A DNA stretch of 64,000 nucleotides from positions 868,001 to 932,000 of the forward strand of contig CP111156.1 in NCBI GenBank assembly GCA_026367775.1. The letters run 5' to 3'. Both the position numbers and the translations under genes were made by a program. The DNA comes from Exserohilum rostratum (Eukaryota > Ascomycota > Dothideomycetes > Pleosporales > Pleosporaceae). This document shows positions 10,551 through 21,735 of the stretch, in pieces. Within the stretch, counting starts at the first letter, position 1, and every line of letters starts with the position of its first letter. The notes beneath the pieces were generated by a model. It did no database searches. It worked only from the letters and a program-made list of their open reading frames with translations, and had not been told where the DNA came from.

Positions 10551-11794
10551 GGTGGCCAGACAATTCCGAATGTGGCACAGCCTTGTCGATCCTTTAATAA
10601 AGACTGAAGCAGTGCTGCGCCGCTCAACAAAATCCAAAGGCCTTCTCTGAGCAATTGAGAGTGGGTATTGAATAAGACCACTTCAGCTCTCCTGTCTTTC
10701 AAGGGATACCGAGTCTTAATATGCAAAGTTTGGTCGTAGGTGATTGTCGTCTCGCGTTTCGTAGATCGCCGTCTTTAGTCACCCCCTGCAGTATCCCAGC
10801 TCGTCTCAATCTCCTGTATCTTCAACAACGCGTGGGTTCAGTCCTGCTTTCACAAGAAAGAGGTTAATAAGTAACAGACCGAACATTGAGGTGGCGGGAA
10901 CGCGGCCATCTTAATAGAATCGCCAATGCAGCCTAACCACCTCTTCTAGGCGATAGGTGTGGCTGCCTTGAAAACCCACTCATGTATGCGTCTGCCGCGC
11001 TCGATTTAGAGCCTTGGCTGCTCTGCCCCTGTGCATACTCCTCCAATGTGCATGACAAGGCAGGTGACTTGCGCTGTGGCTTGAAAGGTATGTATTGACG
11101 CCGCTGGGCCAGAGTTCACATTAGGCCGTGATAGTAGCAGCTGGTTGGATAATCCTGCGAGGAGAGTGGACCGCGTCCCGCACGGATAGGCGAGGCAGAC
11201 GCATTTTGCTGTTGCGGCTGAATCGCGTGGCGGGTCTAGGGCACAGCTGTGTGACCCATCGTAAGACCCTGTGCCTTGCATTTATTGCGATCCGGTGTTG
11301 GCTGATTATTGCCATGATTTTCGTGAAACCTTGAATGTCAAGATACGAACTATTGTATTTGATAGTGTGAAGCCTTTCGCAAGCGATGCGCCTCGCTACC
11401 TACCCGTCAGGCTATCTAAGCGCCTTAATATGCCAAGAACTGTCACCGGTGGACAGCGCATCGCCTGACTGTCAAACAGAATCGGCTGGACGCCTCAAAC
11501 ATTTGGTTGCGCACAGCCTCAATTGAACGACCTGTTGGTTCTTGCCCTGACGGCACGCCGAAGATTAGTGTGGAGTCTGCGTGCCGTGACGCCCGGCTGG
11601 CTTGGGAGGCCTAGTGTATGACGTATTGAACACTCGCTCAGATCTAACGGTGTTGATCTAGCCAGTTGATATTCAGGAGCTGCACCATTGTGTTATTCAG
11701 ACATGTATCAAAGGCGAAAACAATAGCCGATCCATGCTCGAAGACATGGGGCGGTCGAAATCTTCCAGGCCGAGGTAACAGCAGAAAAAAGGTA
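10551..11794. other. Intergenic, 1.2 kb
   Basis: 5' flank of the S41 peptidase and 3' flank of the methyltransferase. Only short frames without support. No repeat or RNA gene recognised. Confidence 0.55.
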
Positions 11795-13939
11795 CTATTT
11801 TTTGAGACCCACTACAACCAGGTTGCGGGGACTGTGCTTGTACTCGAAAACGGGCTCGACCCACGCGTGCTCAACCTCCTCCTGCTCCTTGAGCCATAGG
11901 TATCGATCTGTGACTACAACGGCTTCAACCACGCCAGCGCTAAAGGCCATCAAACTCCACATGACGCTCAGCTCCTTCTTCCTCTCCGCATATCGGACCT
12001 CGTAGTCTCTGATATCGTCGTCTGTCAAACCATCCATCTTCTCCTTGATGAAATTGGGATCAATCTCGCAGAATGAATTCTCAGCCGTTAGTTTTGCTAG
12101 CGCGGCGCGAACGTACGATACAAAGTCGTTGTAAGCAAACTTGCGCAGTGTGCCAATAGTCAGGGGCGTAGAGGTTCCATCCGAAGAAAGACCAGGACCA
12201 CGGCCATTGGGTGGGGTCCAATTCACTTGTGAGGTGTGGCCATTTGCTGACACGGCACTGCCGGCCAGGCCTTGTTCGTGTAGCGGCGCGGACACCACGC
12301 CACGATCGAGAAAGATGCGTTGAAGCAGTGCCCGAAAGAAGTGACGCGTGAAGAAGAGGTCAGAGTCGACAGGGCCCCAGTTGAAAGGCGCCTGAACGGC
12401 CATCATCCGGGCAGTGATGTTGAGTCGTACGCCTTTGGGTTGTTCTCCTTGCTCGCCGTTGCGCGAGTCAAGAGGGGCGTGTGGTAGCGGGTAATTTACG
12501 AGCTTCTCCGACATTGGGAAGCCATTGGGGTCGAAGGCGTTGGAAGTGGATTCTAGGCGTGGATGATTCGCACGTAATGTAGGCAGCTTGTACGTTGGCG
12601 GACCAAGTCGTTCAGTGAGCAAGTTGTAACAACAACCCACCATGGCAACTGCGGAGATGTGGGGGTTGAGCATCATGGATCGGAGGCCATAGTGGACCAA
12701 ATTGCCACACGAGTGAAGGGAAATGACCATGGCATTTACGTCTCTAGGTTTGGGTACCACGTCCAAGTTGGTAGCTTCAGCAACTACGGCAGAGTCCGAT
12801 TTAACAACGTCCTCGGGTACACGAGAACTATCCAGAACCTGGTCAATGACGGGTGTGAGGTCCCCGCCTTTGATAACATGCTCAACGTATTGGACGCTGC
12901 CGTGGCCTTCGTTGTATATCTGAAGCGTAGAAGTCTTTGTATCTTGAGGCGCATCGACGTTCTTTTCTTCTTTTGGCGAATCAGCTTCTGCGCTGGTTAC
13001 AGATGTCTGAGGTGCCTGAGGTGCCTTGGGTGCTTGTGGAAGTACACATTCCTCGTCGTCACATTGTATTCCATCCAGATGTGTAGCAATTGGAGTGTAA
13101 TCGCTGGTTGAATCAGGCAAAGCCCCGTTTGTTTGTGCGTCTTCATGCGACTCCGTTGCCTCTGGGTTTGGAGCGCTGACCGTATTCTCTCTGCCTTTCT
13201 TGACTTTTCCGGTTTTCGCACGGTACTCCTTCTTGTTCCTCATCACGACAGGCTTGGGTACTAACTTAGCCATCATGTCCATATTCTTGGCGCCCTCAAT
13301 GTTGTGCTGCTTGCTCTCTACTGCGACAATGTGCTTGGAGTACGGTGCAGCAGCAAGGGCACGTCCAAGGTAATTCTGGCCCGACCCGAAATCCACAAGA
13401 TGCGTAATGGGCTTCTTCTTGGATTCCGCAATCTCAGATGTTAGTCTGTCAATGTAGCGCGCAAAGTTGTCAACTTCGTGCACTTTTTTGACTTTCATGC
13501 CCATGGCAATATGGCGTGGTAGAGTAGGCTTCTCAGACTTGACATTGGAATTGGGTGGAGGAAATTCGCGCGCCAACAAGTGCTTCCGGACGCTCTTGAT
13601 GTAATCCAGTAGATCCTCTGGTGGTACTGGCCCACCTCGCCATGTCGCACCGGCATCTCCTTGCTTCATGTCAAATTGGCTGAGGTCTTCTCTCATGAGC
13701 AAATCCAAGACGTCCATGATATCTCTTGTGTTGAACCAGTCCCTCCATGATTGAGGCAAGATGTGCGAGTAAAGATCAGGTGATCTGGTGTAAAAGTCCA
13801 GAATGTGAACCCCTCCACACAGTGTTTGGAGCAGCCATGAGGAAGTGGAAAAGTTGAGCAGTGACTCAACGTAGTCGTCGGTGTTTGTAAATTCGGGCGG
13901 AAGAGGCAGAGGCGTATCCGGACCCATTTTGTCAGCCAA
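11795..13939 (-). CDS. METTL25/RRNAD1-like methyltransferase-domain protein, 714 aa
   Basis: Single exon starting MADKMGPDTPL; an in-frame ATG four codons on is an alternative start. The class I SAM-binding signature is clear: THLVDFGSGQNYLGRALA near residue 185 (motif I), followed by IVAVESKQHNIEGAKNMD. A family motif, VISLHSCGNLVHYGLRSM, then VGCCYNLLTE, lies in the second half. About 150 residues between these blocks are low-complexity and acidic, with a Pro/Gln/Ala repeat (APKAPQAPQ), and are probably disordered. The family is widespread in eukaryotes and a nucleic-acid methyltransferase role is assumed, but no fungal member has a proven substrate that I know of. It is transcribed away from the Tlg1-type SNARE gene, sharing a 267-base promoter region. 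Confidence 0.85.
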   Translation of the reverse strand: MADKMGPDTPLPLPPEFTNTDDYVESLLNFSTSSWLLQTLCGGVHILDFYTRSPDLYSHILPQSWRDWFNTRDIMDVLDLLMREDLSQFDMKQGDAGATWRGGPVPPEDLLDYIKSVRKHLLAREFPPPNSNVKSEKPTLPRHIAMGMKVKKVHEVDNFARYIDRLTSEIAESKKKPITHLVDFGSGQNYLGRALAAAPYSKHIVAVESKQHNIEGAKNMDMMAKLVPKPVVMRNKKEYRAKTGKVKKGRENTVSAPNPEATESHEDAQTNGALPDSTSDYTPIATHLDGIQCDDEECVLPQAPKAPQAPQTSVTSAEADSPKEEKNVDAPQDTKTSTLQIYNEGHGSVQYVEHVIKGGDLTPVIDQVLDSSRVPEDVVKSDSAVVAEATNLDVVPKPRDVNAMVISLHSCGNLVHYGLRSMMLNPHISAVAMVGCCYNLLTERLGPPTYKLPTLRANHPRLESTSNAFDPNGFPMSEKLVNYPLPHAPLDSRNGEQGEQPKGVRLNITARMMAVQAPFNWGPVDSDLFFTRHFFRALLQRIFLDRGVVSAPLHEQGLAGSAVSANGHTSQVNWTPPNGRGPGLSSDGTSTPLTIGTLRKFAYNDFVSYVRAALAKLTAENSFCEIDPNFIKEKMDGLTDDDIRDYEVRYAERKKELSVMWSLMAFSAGVVEAVVVTDRYLWLKEQEEVEHAWVEPVFEYKHSPRNLVVVGLKK

Positions 13940-14206
13940 ATCCCCTTGGCCAAGAATTCGGCTCTTTCTGTATCCGGGTATCTGATGATAGTCGAGCCAT
14001 CAAGTAGGCATGGGGTGGTGTTGGGGCTTCACAGCGGGGGATTTTTTTTTTGGGAAGGTGGGTCCGTGCCGAGGTGTTCTGGCGCGTCATCGCTCTTAGC
14101 ATCCGCCAGGCTGTCGACACGCTCCTGACGTTGCCCTTTGATATTCACCACCATCCGGCCTTAACAGTAAGAGTTGCTCGACACAGCTGCTGTCGCGTAT
14201 ACCACC
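13940..14206. promoter_or_regulatory. Shared divergent promoter region, 267 bases
   Basis: Lies between the start codons of the METTL25-like gene (minus) and the Tlg1-like SNARE gene (plus). It must hold both promoters. A nine-base T run sits near 14043. No TATA box is obvious, as is common for fungal housekeeping genes. Confidence 0.55.
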
Positions 14207-15046
14207 ATGATGGCGTCGCAGAATGACGAGGATCCATTTCTCCAGGTTCAGGCGTAAGGCTCCCTTCTTCTGGCACCCAGGCACCTGCATTAACCTGCCT
14301 TAGAGACGTCTTGTCTGCCCTCAACAATGCGCGGCCATTGTTCAAGTCGTATCTGCGTATCCGCTCCTCTGCATCGTCGGCAAACAGCCCCGAGCTCCGC
14401 GAGGCCCGCAGCGAGCTAGAACAAACACTCCAGGATCTCAGCCAGGACCTCGAGGACCTGGTGGAGAGCGTCAAGGCCGTGGAGCACGACCCGTATCGCT
14501 TTGGCCTCGAGATCGATGAAGTGGAGCGACGGAGAACGCTGGTCAAGGATGTCGGCTATGAAATCGAAAACATGCGCGAGGAGCTTCAGCAGACAGTCCA
14601 ACACGCCAAGAACAAGGGCAAGAATGCAGCCAACGGCGCCGACATGTTGCCTGATCCCGACACGTTCGAGGACGACGACAATTATGCCGCGTTTGAGCAG
14701 GAGCGTCAGATGGAGCTGATGCACGAACAGGACGAAGCTCTCGACGGCGTCTTCCGCACAGTGGGCAACTTGCGACAGCAGGCCGATGATATGGGCCGCG
14801 AGCTGGAGGAGCAAGGCGAGCTGCTGGCCGACGTTGACAACGTGGCGGACCGAGTGGGCGGCAAACTCCAGACGGGCCTCAAGAAGGTCGGCTGGGTCAT
14901 CAGGAAGAACGAAGGTATGTCATGTAGCATACACATAGACTGCAATGCTGACCATTTTCCCCAACCAAGACTCGTGGTCCAGCTGCTGCATTGGCGTGCT
15001 GATTTTCGTCTTGATACTGTTGCTTGTCCTCCTGCTCTTTCTCTGA
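14207..15046 (+). CDS. TLG1: Tlg1/syntaxin-6-type Qc-SNARE, 244 aa
   Basis: Three exons: 14207-14253, 14304-14914 and 14970-15046. Introns are 50 and 55 bases and phases are consistent. The N-terminus (DPFLQVQADVLSALNNARPL) and the following helical bundle match the syntaxin-6 N-terminal domain. The SNARE motif runs from about residue 150 to 215, with the zero-layer Gln in RELEEQGELL. The last exon encodes CCIGVLIFVLILLLVLLLFL, a C-terminal tail anchor. The protein acts in fusion of endosome-derived vesicles with the trans-Golgi, the same transport step tethered by the GARP complex, whose VPS54 subunit is encoded at 22.6-26.1 kb. A second ATG one codon downstream could serve as start. Confidence 0.92.
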
Positions 15047-15890
15047 ATGCGTAACAAGAGCCTCCTTTCTGCGTCGGCACGGCCCGGTGCATACCTTGCC
15101 CGACGCGCGTATGCTGAGTTTCAACCTCGCTGCCGAACCTGTTGGCCAGCTTCGCGCCGGCGTCAACAAGGCCATCATTTCATGCCTTGGACCAGTCAAA
15201 CCATTAATTCTCTAGTGGGTGAAATCAGCTGAAGATGCTCTTGGTGCACATCGCCCTTCAAATCTCATGTGGTCATCCAATAACAGCTGTCAGAACCTAT
15301 GGCAGACATGACTCGGTATGTCATGTCAGCGGCTTGGCATGATTCAGACAATTCTACGACCCAGGGTATCCTTTGCTCCTTTACAAGGTTGCTTTCCCAT
15401 ATGGCAATCCACTACTGTGCTTCGCAGAGCCTCCTTCTGTTGACTGCGCTTGGAATAAATTCCATGGGCAAAGAAGAAGTGTGTCAATGGTTCCAATGGT
15501 GCTGAAAAATTGCACATTTGAATATCGATGCGTGCAAGGAACGACACGTTCACTCCTTCGTTTCACAACCCACAACATTCCTGTCTCACCAAGGCACGAA
15601 CCTGTGGCTTACTGCTGCAAGTAAACGGTCGGGATAGGTGGCTTAAAACTGCATATCATAGGGCTGGGCCCGTCACTGCGCTCCGGTAGCGTTACTTCTG
15701 AGACACCGCCGGTGTGAGATCTTTCAGATTCATGCAATACTTCAACAAAGACCACTTTCGTCACTACTTGCTAGCTCCCTTGTCATTTTTCCGGCTGCTG
15801 CCACAGGCACACTATCTTTAACTGCCAATCAATGTATTTTCAAAAAACTGATCGTCCTTCCTTTGCCTTCCACCGCCCCCCATTCACCTG
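15047..15890. other. Intergenic, 844 bases
   Basis: 3' flank of the SNARE gene and 5' flank of the MARVEL-like gene. A pyrimidine-rich stretch lies just before 15891. No gene seen. Confidence 0.55.
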
Positions 15891-17827
15891 ATGGCTGGAT
15901 GGGGCCGTAGCGGTACCCAAGCTGCCCAGCCACTGGAGAAGACGACCGAAACTCGCTCCAAGGGCACTCGCCGAAAATTCTCTCTAATTGTCATTACAAG
16001 CCTTCTCAATGTACTTCTCTGGAGCTCTCTCTTATGCATCGCCGCCTCCCTTTATCAAATCATATCTAAACCAAAGGATACGTCGATTTATGCCCAAGTA
16101 GTTTTGGATGTAACATCGGTATGTAGACAGCAGTCTTACAACGTAAACCAGCGCCGACTAAGAATTACAGGCTTTTGCAGCGGTCGCATACACTTTGGCC
16201 CATACAATCTTCTCCATCAAGCAGAAATCATGGGACCAACAACAACGATCCACATCCTCCATGGGGCGAGCCTCTAACATTGCTCTCCGCATGGTTGCAT
16301 TACTGTGTGCACTTTGGCTTTTGACGATGGGTTGGAACATGATACTAGTTGCGAGAAGACCAGTCTGCTCGCAAAGAGCAGCAGGGCTCGGCAGCTGGGA
16401 GTACGGCACTACCTGCCTAGCCAGTCGTGTGGGAATCATTACCGCTTCCCTTGCCCTGTCAGTATCTCAGTTGGCTATATACTATATATACTGACCAGTG
16501 TTCTAGGGGCGTGTCGTGTGCCCTCTTTGGCATCCTCGCCAAGGTCAGTCGTCCTTTGGAAGCGCACTTGTTCAATCATGGATATCAGCCGCCGATTGCA
16601 GCGTACTCGAGACCATATAACCCTCGGCCATCAACATCGCATTCGAGATCGCAATATTTTGGGGATAATTTCGAGCCGCAAGAAAGGCCTTTATCCATGC
16701 GTGGGGCTGACGAATCGAATTCATCAACTGCTGACGTTCGCATGATTGATCCGGCTGAGAGGCCAGGGTCTTCTTCAAACGTGTCCGGCCAGTTTACAGC
16801 CCGCCCTGGGGACCCGGAAGTGTTCACGTCACATCATAAACCGCCACCGATTCCTGCTGAATACATAACTCCGCAACGCAAGCCATGGCCGGGCGTGTCT
16901 GCTCCAGTACATCCATCACACAGAGGCGGCGATTCTTCGACATCTTCGTCGAGATCTTCATCACGATCTTCTTCGCCAAATGGAAGTTCAGGTTCACGAC
17001 AAATACTACCAGCACAGTCGTCGGAATCCGCATTGCGCGCAGCTCACCCTAATCCAGAGTCGTTGGCATTAGTGACGCGCTCTCGCTCTCAAAAGTCTCG
17101 CGCCGGGTTTTCTTACCAGAATCCCTATTCGCGCTCTTCGATAGCCCTTACTCGTCCCAAACGTCTCAGTTATGCCTCCAGCGGTGCAAGTATGAGCTCG
17201 CGAAATAGGCTTTCGAGATCAGACAGTCGGGATAGCTCTCGAAGGGAATCCAGCGCATATGAAAGAGCTAGTTTCGATGAGGTTGCACGTGCTCTTGTAA
17301 AGGGCATTCCTGTGCCTTCAATAGCACATCCCAGCCATCGTGCTGGAAGCATCCGAATTACGACTAAGCTGGATACTAATCAGCCACATGACACAACTTA
17401 CATGACGGGAGCCCTCGCGATACCATCTAATAACGGTGGTCTCAGCCGAGAGCCCAGCCTGAACGGGAGCGAATATGAAGAAGGCTCAGAGGAGCACCGG
17501 AACTACGTGCGCAGCACGTCTCCAGGATACTCTATGCTCTTCAGCCCCGACAACAGTCCTACCGATGACGTCAACCCAAACGAAATCCAAAAACCAGTCT
17601 CAACAACCCCCATTCCACGGAAGCCGTCACCAGCCCGAAGACGGGATTCCGTGAGATCCTCGAGCGCTCTCACAGCCGCAGAAGCCGCTCGAGCCATGAT
17701 CAACAACCTGCCCCAAGATCTCCCATTGCCGAAACATGAATCCGCAAAGGCGAAGATCAAACCGGGGAAATCACGAGAGTTTGAAGAAATGAAGAATAAG
17801 CCGTTGCCGAGAATAGCGTATCTTTAG
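15891..17827 (+). CDS. Four-TM MARVEL-like membrane protein with long Ser-rich tail, 611 aa
   Basis: Three exons: 15891-16118, 16171-16457 and 16507-17827. The second donor is read as CT|GTCAGT because only this choice keeps the frame and continues the fourth membrane segment (GIITASLALGVSCALFGIL). Four hydrophobic segments fall in the first 200 residues, with paired cysteines in the loop before TM4 (RRPVCSQR, YGTTCLAS), as in MARVEL-domain proteins. The remaining 400 residues are a cytosolic tail rich in Ser, Arg and Pro, with runs such as SSTSSSRSSSRSSSPNGSSG. It looks heavily phosphorylatable and disordered and contains a short EVARALVKGIPVPSI helix. The function is not known; membrane organisation at the cell cortex is a guess. 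Confidence 0.82.
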
Positions 17828-19077
17828 TATATTTACTCTATCGTGTTGCAAGTATCGCATAATTAATACGCTTCTCTCCTCTATTAGACTGAGCAAAAAA
17901 ATTAAAAAACCAGATTTTTATTCCAAATCATACTACACTTACAAACACGCGTATATCGTAACCCAAACCTAGTCCTAGTCTAACCTCTCCTTTTTTGTAC
18001 CTACGAGTATCGCATCTTTTCTTCTCGCCCTAAGCCTCCATGCGATGAAACACTCAAGAAATCGATCAGATCACCCAACCACCCCCCTCACGCGGCAATA
18101 CCTATATATATGAATAATGAGGGGGAGGAATTCATGCAAGATAAACGCATAGAGAAACATATGGAAAAACCCGGGGGTGTGGACACACACACAAAGGATT
18201 GATGGGGGAGGGTGGGAACGGGCCGCTCTTGTGCATTTGGCCGAGGTTTTTCCCCAATTACGCACTTGCCCACACACACCCTCGCAGCTTGTAGCTTGCA
18301 TGAAGATGTTGCTTCCGCTTGTGGGCGGGCTGTGTATGCGTATCCCTGTTGGTGAATAACGTGTGCTTATTGGTTAACTAGGTGTGGGGGAGTGTTGGGT
18401 AAGCTGATTAGTGTGTGGTGGCTGATGATGATTTGAGTAAATCCCGCGCGAGTAGGAAGGAATTTTTGAGGATTGGGAGAGCATTCTATAGGGCTTTGAA
18501 GTAAGCAAGTGGTTTTTATACTCTTCTCCCTTGGGCGCGACAAATTTCCATGTATTGAAACAAATTTCTAAGAATGGTTTATAGGCAATGGAAGATTGCT
18601 CGTTATGTAGATGTTTGTATTAGTATGATGGGAAAGTATAGTCAAGTAAATCTCTTGCATTACTTCTTTCCAGAGATCAAGTTCATAAGAAAATAGATAG
18701 ATGCAGTGTCGCTGCTGTCTAGCCCCAATCTGCGGCTTACCGTGCCAATCGCTCGTTCAGCCTTTGCTGCTGTGAGCGCCACCCCCACGCTTACTTCTAA
18801 GTTTGGTATTGGCTAGGACATCCAACGCTTGGGTGCCACGTCTAGGGGATTGTGTTGATGTAGCGTGACAGCATAAGCAACGGACTCTGACGTACCTGTA
18901 GGCATGTCAGGGCACCGCGTGCAGCACGGGTAAGCAGTGTCTGCGGTGAGACTTTATGATGACGTAGAGTACAGGAATTTTCTGAATTTTCTACTCCTTT
19001 CTTAACAAGAATGATAGCACTAGTAACATCAATTGATAGTTGATCTTCCCTCTCATTCTATACACTGGATGTTTAGA
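17828..19077. other. Gene-poor stretch, 1.25 kb
   Basis: The left part is relatively AT-rich, with A/T runs at 17895-17925. No supported coding frame, although ORFs of up to about 75 codons exist at 18071-18359. Confidence 0.5.
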
Positions 19078-19362
19078 CTAGAAAGCATCATCGAGGAAAT
19101 ATTCTCGAAAAAGAGACTGCAGCACGGCTGAAACCAAGACCTTTTGTCCTACCTCAAAAAATGTTGGAGGCTTAGAAAATATTTTCATTTTTCCGGTCAG
19201 GTGTGTGGTCAAAACAGGCAATAATTGAGAGAAGCTATTATAAACCAAGCATGCTATGATTACTAGAACGCCTTCAAGGCCGAAGCAACCCGTGTTTTGT
19301 GTAACAACCGTATCCACGCCCTTTTGATACGTTCTGATGATGTTTTCCAACTCCACGAGCAA
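19078..19362 (-). pseudogene. Probable remnant of an RTA1-like membrane protein
   Basis: An open stretch of 94 codons without an ATG (the frame is bounded upstream by a stop). Its composition resembles the last third of RTA1-like seven-TM proteins: a CLLVELENIIRTYQ block, where RTA1 family members have a similar RNIFRT segment, followed by a hydrophobic helix (FGLEGVLVIIACLVYNSF). The usual HP motif after that helix is missing. No N-terminal part of the family is found upstream. RTA1 proteins are lipid-translocating exporters or stress-related membrane proteins. The match is by eye only; it could also be a chance frame. Confidence 0.35.
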
Positions 19363-20136
19363 GCACGTGGCGTCTTACAGCCAAGGATAAGCGATGGCTT
19401 TGATCCATGTTTACGCGTAAGAGGACTGGATGCCGCATCCGCGGACGCGTGTCAGCGGACTTTAGTCCTGTGGGTCGGGGCTTACCTGGATTTCTACGCG
19501 TGCGTCGGGATCGGATCTGGCTTGCTGTACGATCGCTGCTAGGCTTAACCCGGTGTTTGGGTCGTTACTGCAGGTTTTTGTGGCGCAGAATGGATGCAGG
19601 AAGACTTTCCCAAAGGAGTATATATGCTTCAACCGGCTGTGTTGGTGTAGTCAGAGATTAAGAATGTGATAGAATTATTGATGCTGTAGATATCCACGTG
19701 CAAGCAAAAAACTGAAGCTATGGCTCTTCAGATCTATAATCCACTGTACTAATGGCATGTGCATTGGATTCCTCTCATGTAACAGATACCTCAAGATCAC
19801 TTGACTGGACTGAATCTTCTCTGTTGCTGATATCAGCTCAGCCTCCACTGAGACTTCAACGACATCATCTGCTCTGGACCCAACCAACTTCAACTGGAGA
19901 ATGCCTGCGCCACCAACGATTTACGAACAGGCTCAAGAGTCTCGCCAACAATGGCTGGAACGCCGTACACAGCAAGATGCGAGGCTAGTGGGAGAAAAGC
20001 TAGAGGTAGAAAAACATATAAAGCAAGTGTCTCCCGCCCAGGTCTCCAGAACTTCACTACCACAGCCTCCTATCTCATCTACACACTTCAATCAACTACT
20101 CTCACAGTCTTAAGACTCAACCAACCCACCATCAAA
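19363..20136. other. Gap between RTA1-like remnant and secreted-protein gene
   Basis: On the minus strand about 19489-19630 reads as a plausible exon (FGKVFLHPFCATKTCSND onward) ending at a CAG|GTAAGC donor, but no partner exon with a consistent frame was found. On the plus strand 19901-20113 is an open frame of 70 codons starting MPAPPTIYEQAQ, with no other support. The right end is the promoter and 5' UTR of the gene at 20137. Confidence 0.35.
20017..20022 (+). promoter_or_regulatory. TATA-like box of the small secreted protein gene
   Basis: TATAAA about 115 bases upstream of the ATG at 20137, followed by a C/T/A-rich leader, a usual arrangement for strongly expressed fungal secreted-protein genes. 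Confidence 0.45.
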
Positions 20137-20596
20137 ATGCAGTTCACCACTCTCACCGCCCTCTTCGCCACCATCCTGGCCGTCAGTGCCAACCCCATCG
20201 AACAAGAAGCCAAGCGCCAGGACGGCGGCGTCCCCCGCGTCTACGCCCGCTTCTACGGCGACGGCGGCTGCCATGGAGACTGGCTCGAGGACACCGTCTT
20301 CATCCAGTCTTCGACTGTCGGCCTGGCTGGATGTCAGGACCTGACTGTTGGTCCCTTTCCCAGCACCTTCTTTGACGTGAACAACTTTAGCAGGACTGGT
20401 GAGTAATTTCATCATTGGAATCTTGCAGGAAAAGTATATCAGAGAGTAAATATGCTAATTGGAATGGATAGTTCGCTTCTTCAACCTGCCCTGCTCGCAG
20501 CTTACTTCCACCACGAGCGGAAACTTTGTTGATATCGCACCTGGCCAGGCTCCCGACTGCAAGGCTCTGTCTATCCGCTCTTGGATCACTTTGTAA
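20137..20596 (+). CDS. Small secreted cysteine-containing protein, 128 aa
   Basis: Two exons, 20137-20398 and 20472-20596, with a 73-base intron (donor GTGAGT, acceptor ATAG) joined in phase 1. The N-terminus MQFTTLTALFATILAVSANP is a signal peptide, followed by a possible Kex2-type KR site (EQEAKRQ). The mature domain of about 100 residues has four cysteines (GGCHGDW, AGCQDLT, NLPCSQ, PDCKAL), enough for two disulfides. It contains RVYARFYGDGGCHGDWLED and ends in LSIRSWITL. It lies beside a second small secreted-protein gene in a gene-poor stretch. These traits make it an effector-like candidate, but no known family was recognised and a role is not shown. Confidence 0.83.
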
Positions 20597-21187
20597 GCTA
20601 CTCATATCTGGTTGAGAAGTTTTGCACATCAGAGAAAAAGAACCCTTGTGCAAAGATGAACGTGGCGATTGAGACAGTTGTGGGAGGAAGTGGATGGTGA
20701 TGGTAGTCGGGTCCAACACTCCGGCTAGCTGTCACGGGTGTTTTACTCTCCTAGTTTCGTAGTCACTCATTAGGATGAATTAAAGATACTGGGGACGCCC
20801 CCCTCTGCGTATATTTAGTTCCACGCATGTGATATAGACGACGAACTCTCGATAATCGTCTCTTGTCCTCACAATGCACAAATCCATACACCCTCATTGC
20901 CTCTCCCTTACACAACCCATCCTCATCAACCTCAAACTCCCTGTCAAAGACTTATACCACACGCTATTCCACCTTACCTCTCTCATTGCCCAGTCCGTTG
21001 CTTTTACGCCCACCAGACGCCCCTTATTTCTTCTTTGTTCGGTCCCTCTCTAGACCCACTTCACCCTTCTATCACCTCCCCTACATTCCTTGTATAAAAG
21101 CACCAACCTCCAAATGATCTCCACCTAATTTCTCCAATAACCCCACTCCTCTTTCAGATACATCATTCCAACCAGAAATTTGCAAAT
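20597..21187. other. Intergenic, 591 bases, with pyrimidine-rich promoter
   Basis: From about 20870 to 21180 the plus strand is unusually rich in C and T, typical of an upstream fungal promoter/leader. It holds the TATA box for the next gene. The open frames here reflect this composition and are not genes. Confidence 0.55.
21093..21098 (+). promoter_or_regulatory. TATA box upstream of the second small secreted protein
   Basis: TATAAA (in TTGTATAAAAG) 95 bases before the ATG at 21188, within a C/T-rich promoter. Good position for a core promoter element. Confidence 0.55.
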
Positions 21188-21735
21188 ATGTACTTCCTCG
21201 CCCTCCTTGTCGCCCTGTGCGCCCTCCTCCATCGCGCCTCCGCAGTTCCAACAACCTTCGCCCTTTCCTCCCCCTCGCGATTCCTAACCCGCAAAAAGAT
21301 ACTTAAGATGCGGATCTGGATGCTGTGGTGGCATATGCACAGTCGCATATTGCTCCTGCAACCATCAACAGCAACGACGAAGTGACTGCTACTGCTTCGG
21401 CTGCCAACGAGAACGTCCATTGTGGCTCCTACAGCCACATCGGTGGCCGCTTCAGCTTCCCTGCCTACACTACTGAGTTTTACTGCAATGATATAGATGA
21501 AGCGGAGGAAATGGATAATTTTTATAATTATTACTGTGGGTTTTGTATAGTCTTCGACGGTAAGATTTTAAATTCCACTATCCCAAAACACTCTTGAGAA
21601 GATAGATGAGGATAAGGAGAGGGAAGCGCTAATTTGAATACAGGCCGTGCGTGCCAAGGTGCTATCCGCTGGAGTGGTGGACCGGAGAAGGAGGGGCATA
21701 TTATTAGGGGAGCTAAGAGTTATTCTTGCTACTAA
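21188..21735 (+). pseudogene. Frame-disrupted small secreted Cys-rich protein
   Basis: The first frame starts at 21188 with a strong signal peptide (MYFLALLVALCALLHRASAV). The rest of a secreted domain is in another frame from about 21307, opening DADLDAVVAYAQSH. It continues to a good donor at 21560 (GACG|GTAAG) and, after an 84-base intron, an exon from 21644 to the stop at 21735 (GRACQGAIRWSGG, ending SYSCY). Six cysteines are visible. I tested the GT/AG pairs between signal and domain and none restores the frame, and a TAA at 21304-21306 closes the second frame upstream. So the copy seems broken by a small indel after 21306, unless the sequence has an error there. TATA box and promoter look intact. 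Confidence 0.55.

Noticed and set aside
10551..10637. Upstream extension of the S41 peptidase frame
   Set aside because: It would bury the signal peptide; the start at 10550 places it at the N-terminus.
20863..21117. 84-codon frame before the second small secreted protein
   Set aside because: Result of the C/T-rich promoter; contains the TATA box of the next gene.
21245..21307. Intron joining signal peptide and mature domain of the second small secreted protein
   Set aside because: All GT/AG combinations checked leave the domain in the wrong frame, so the frame break is kept as the reading.
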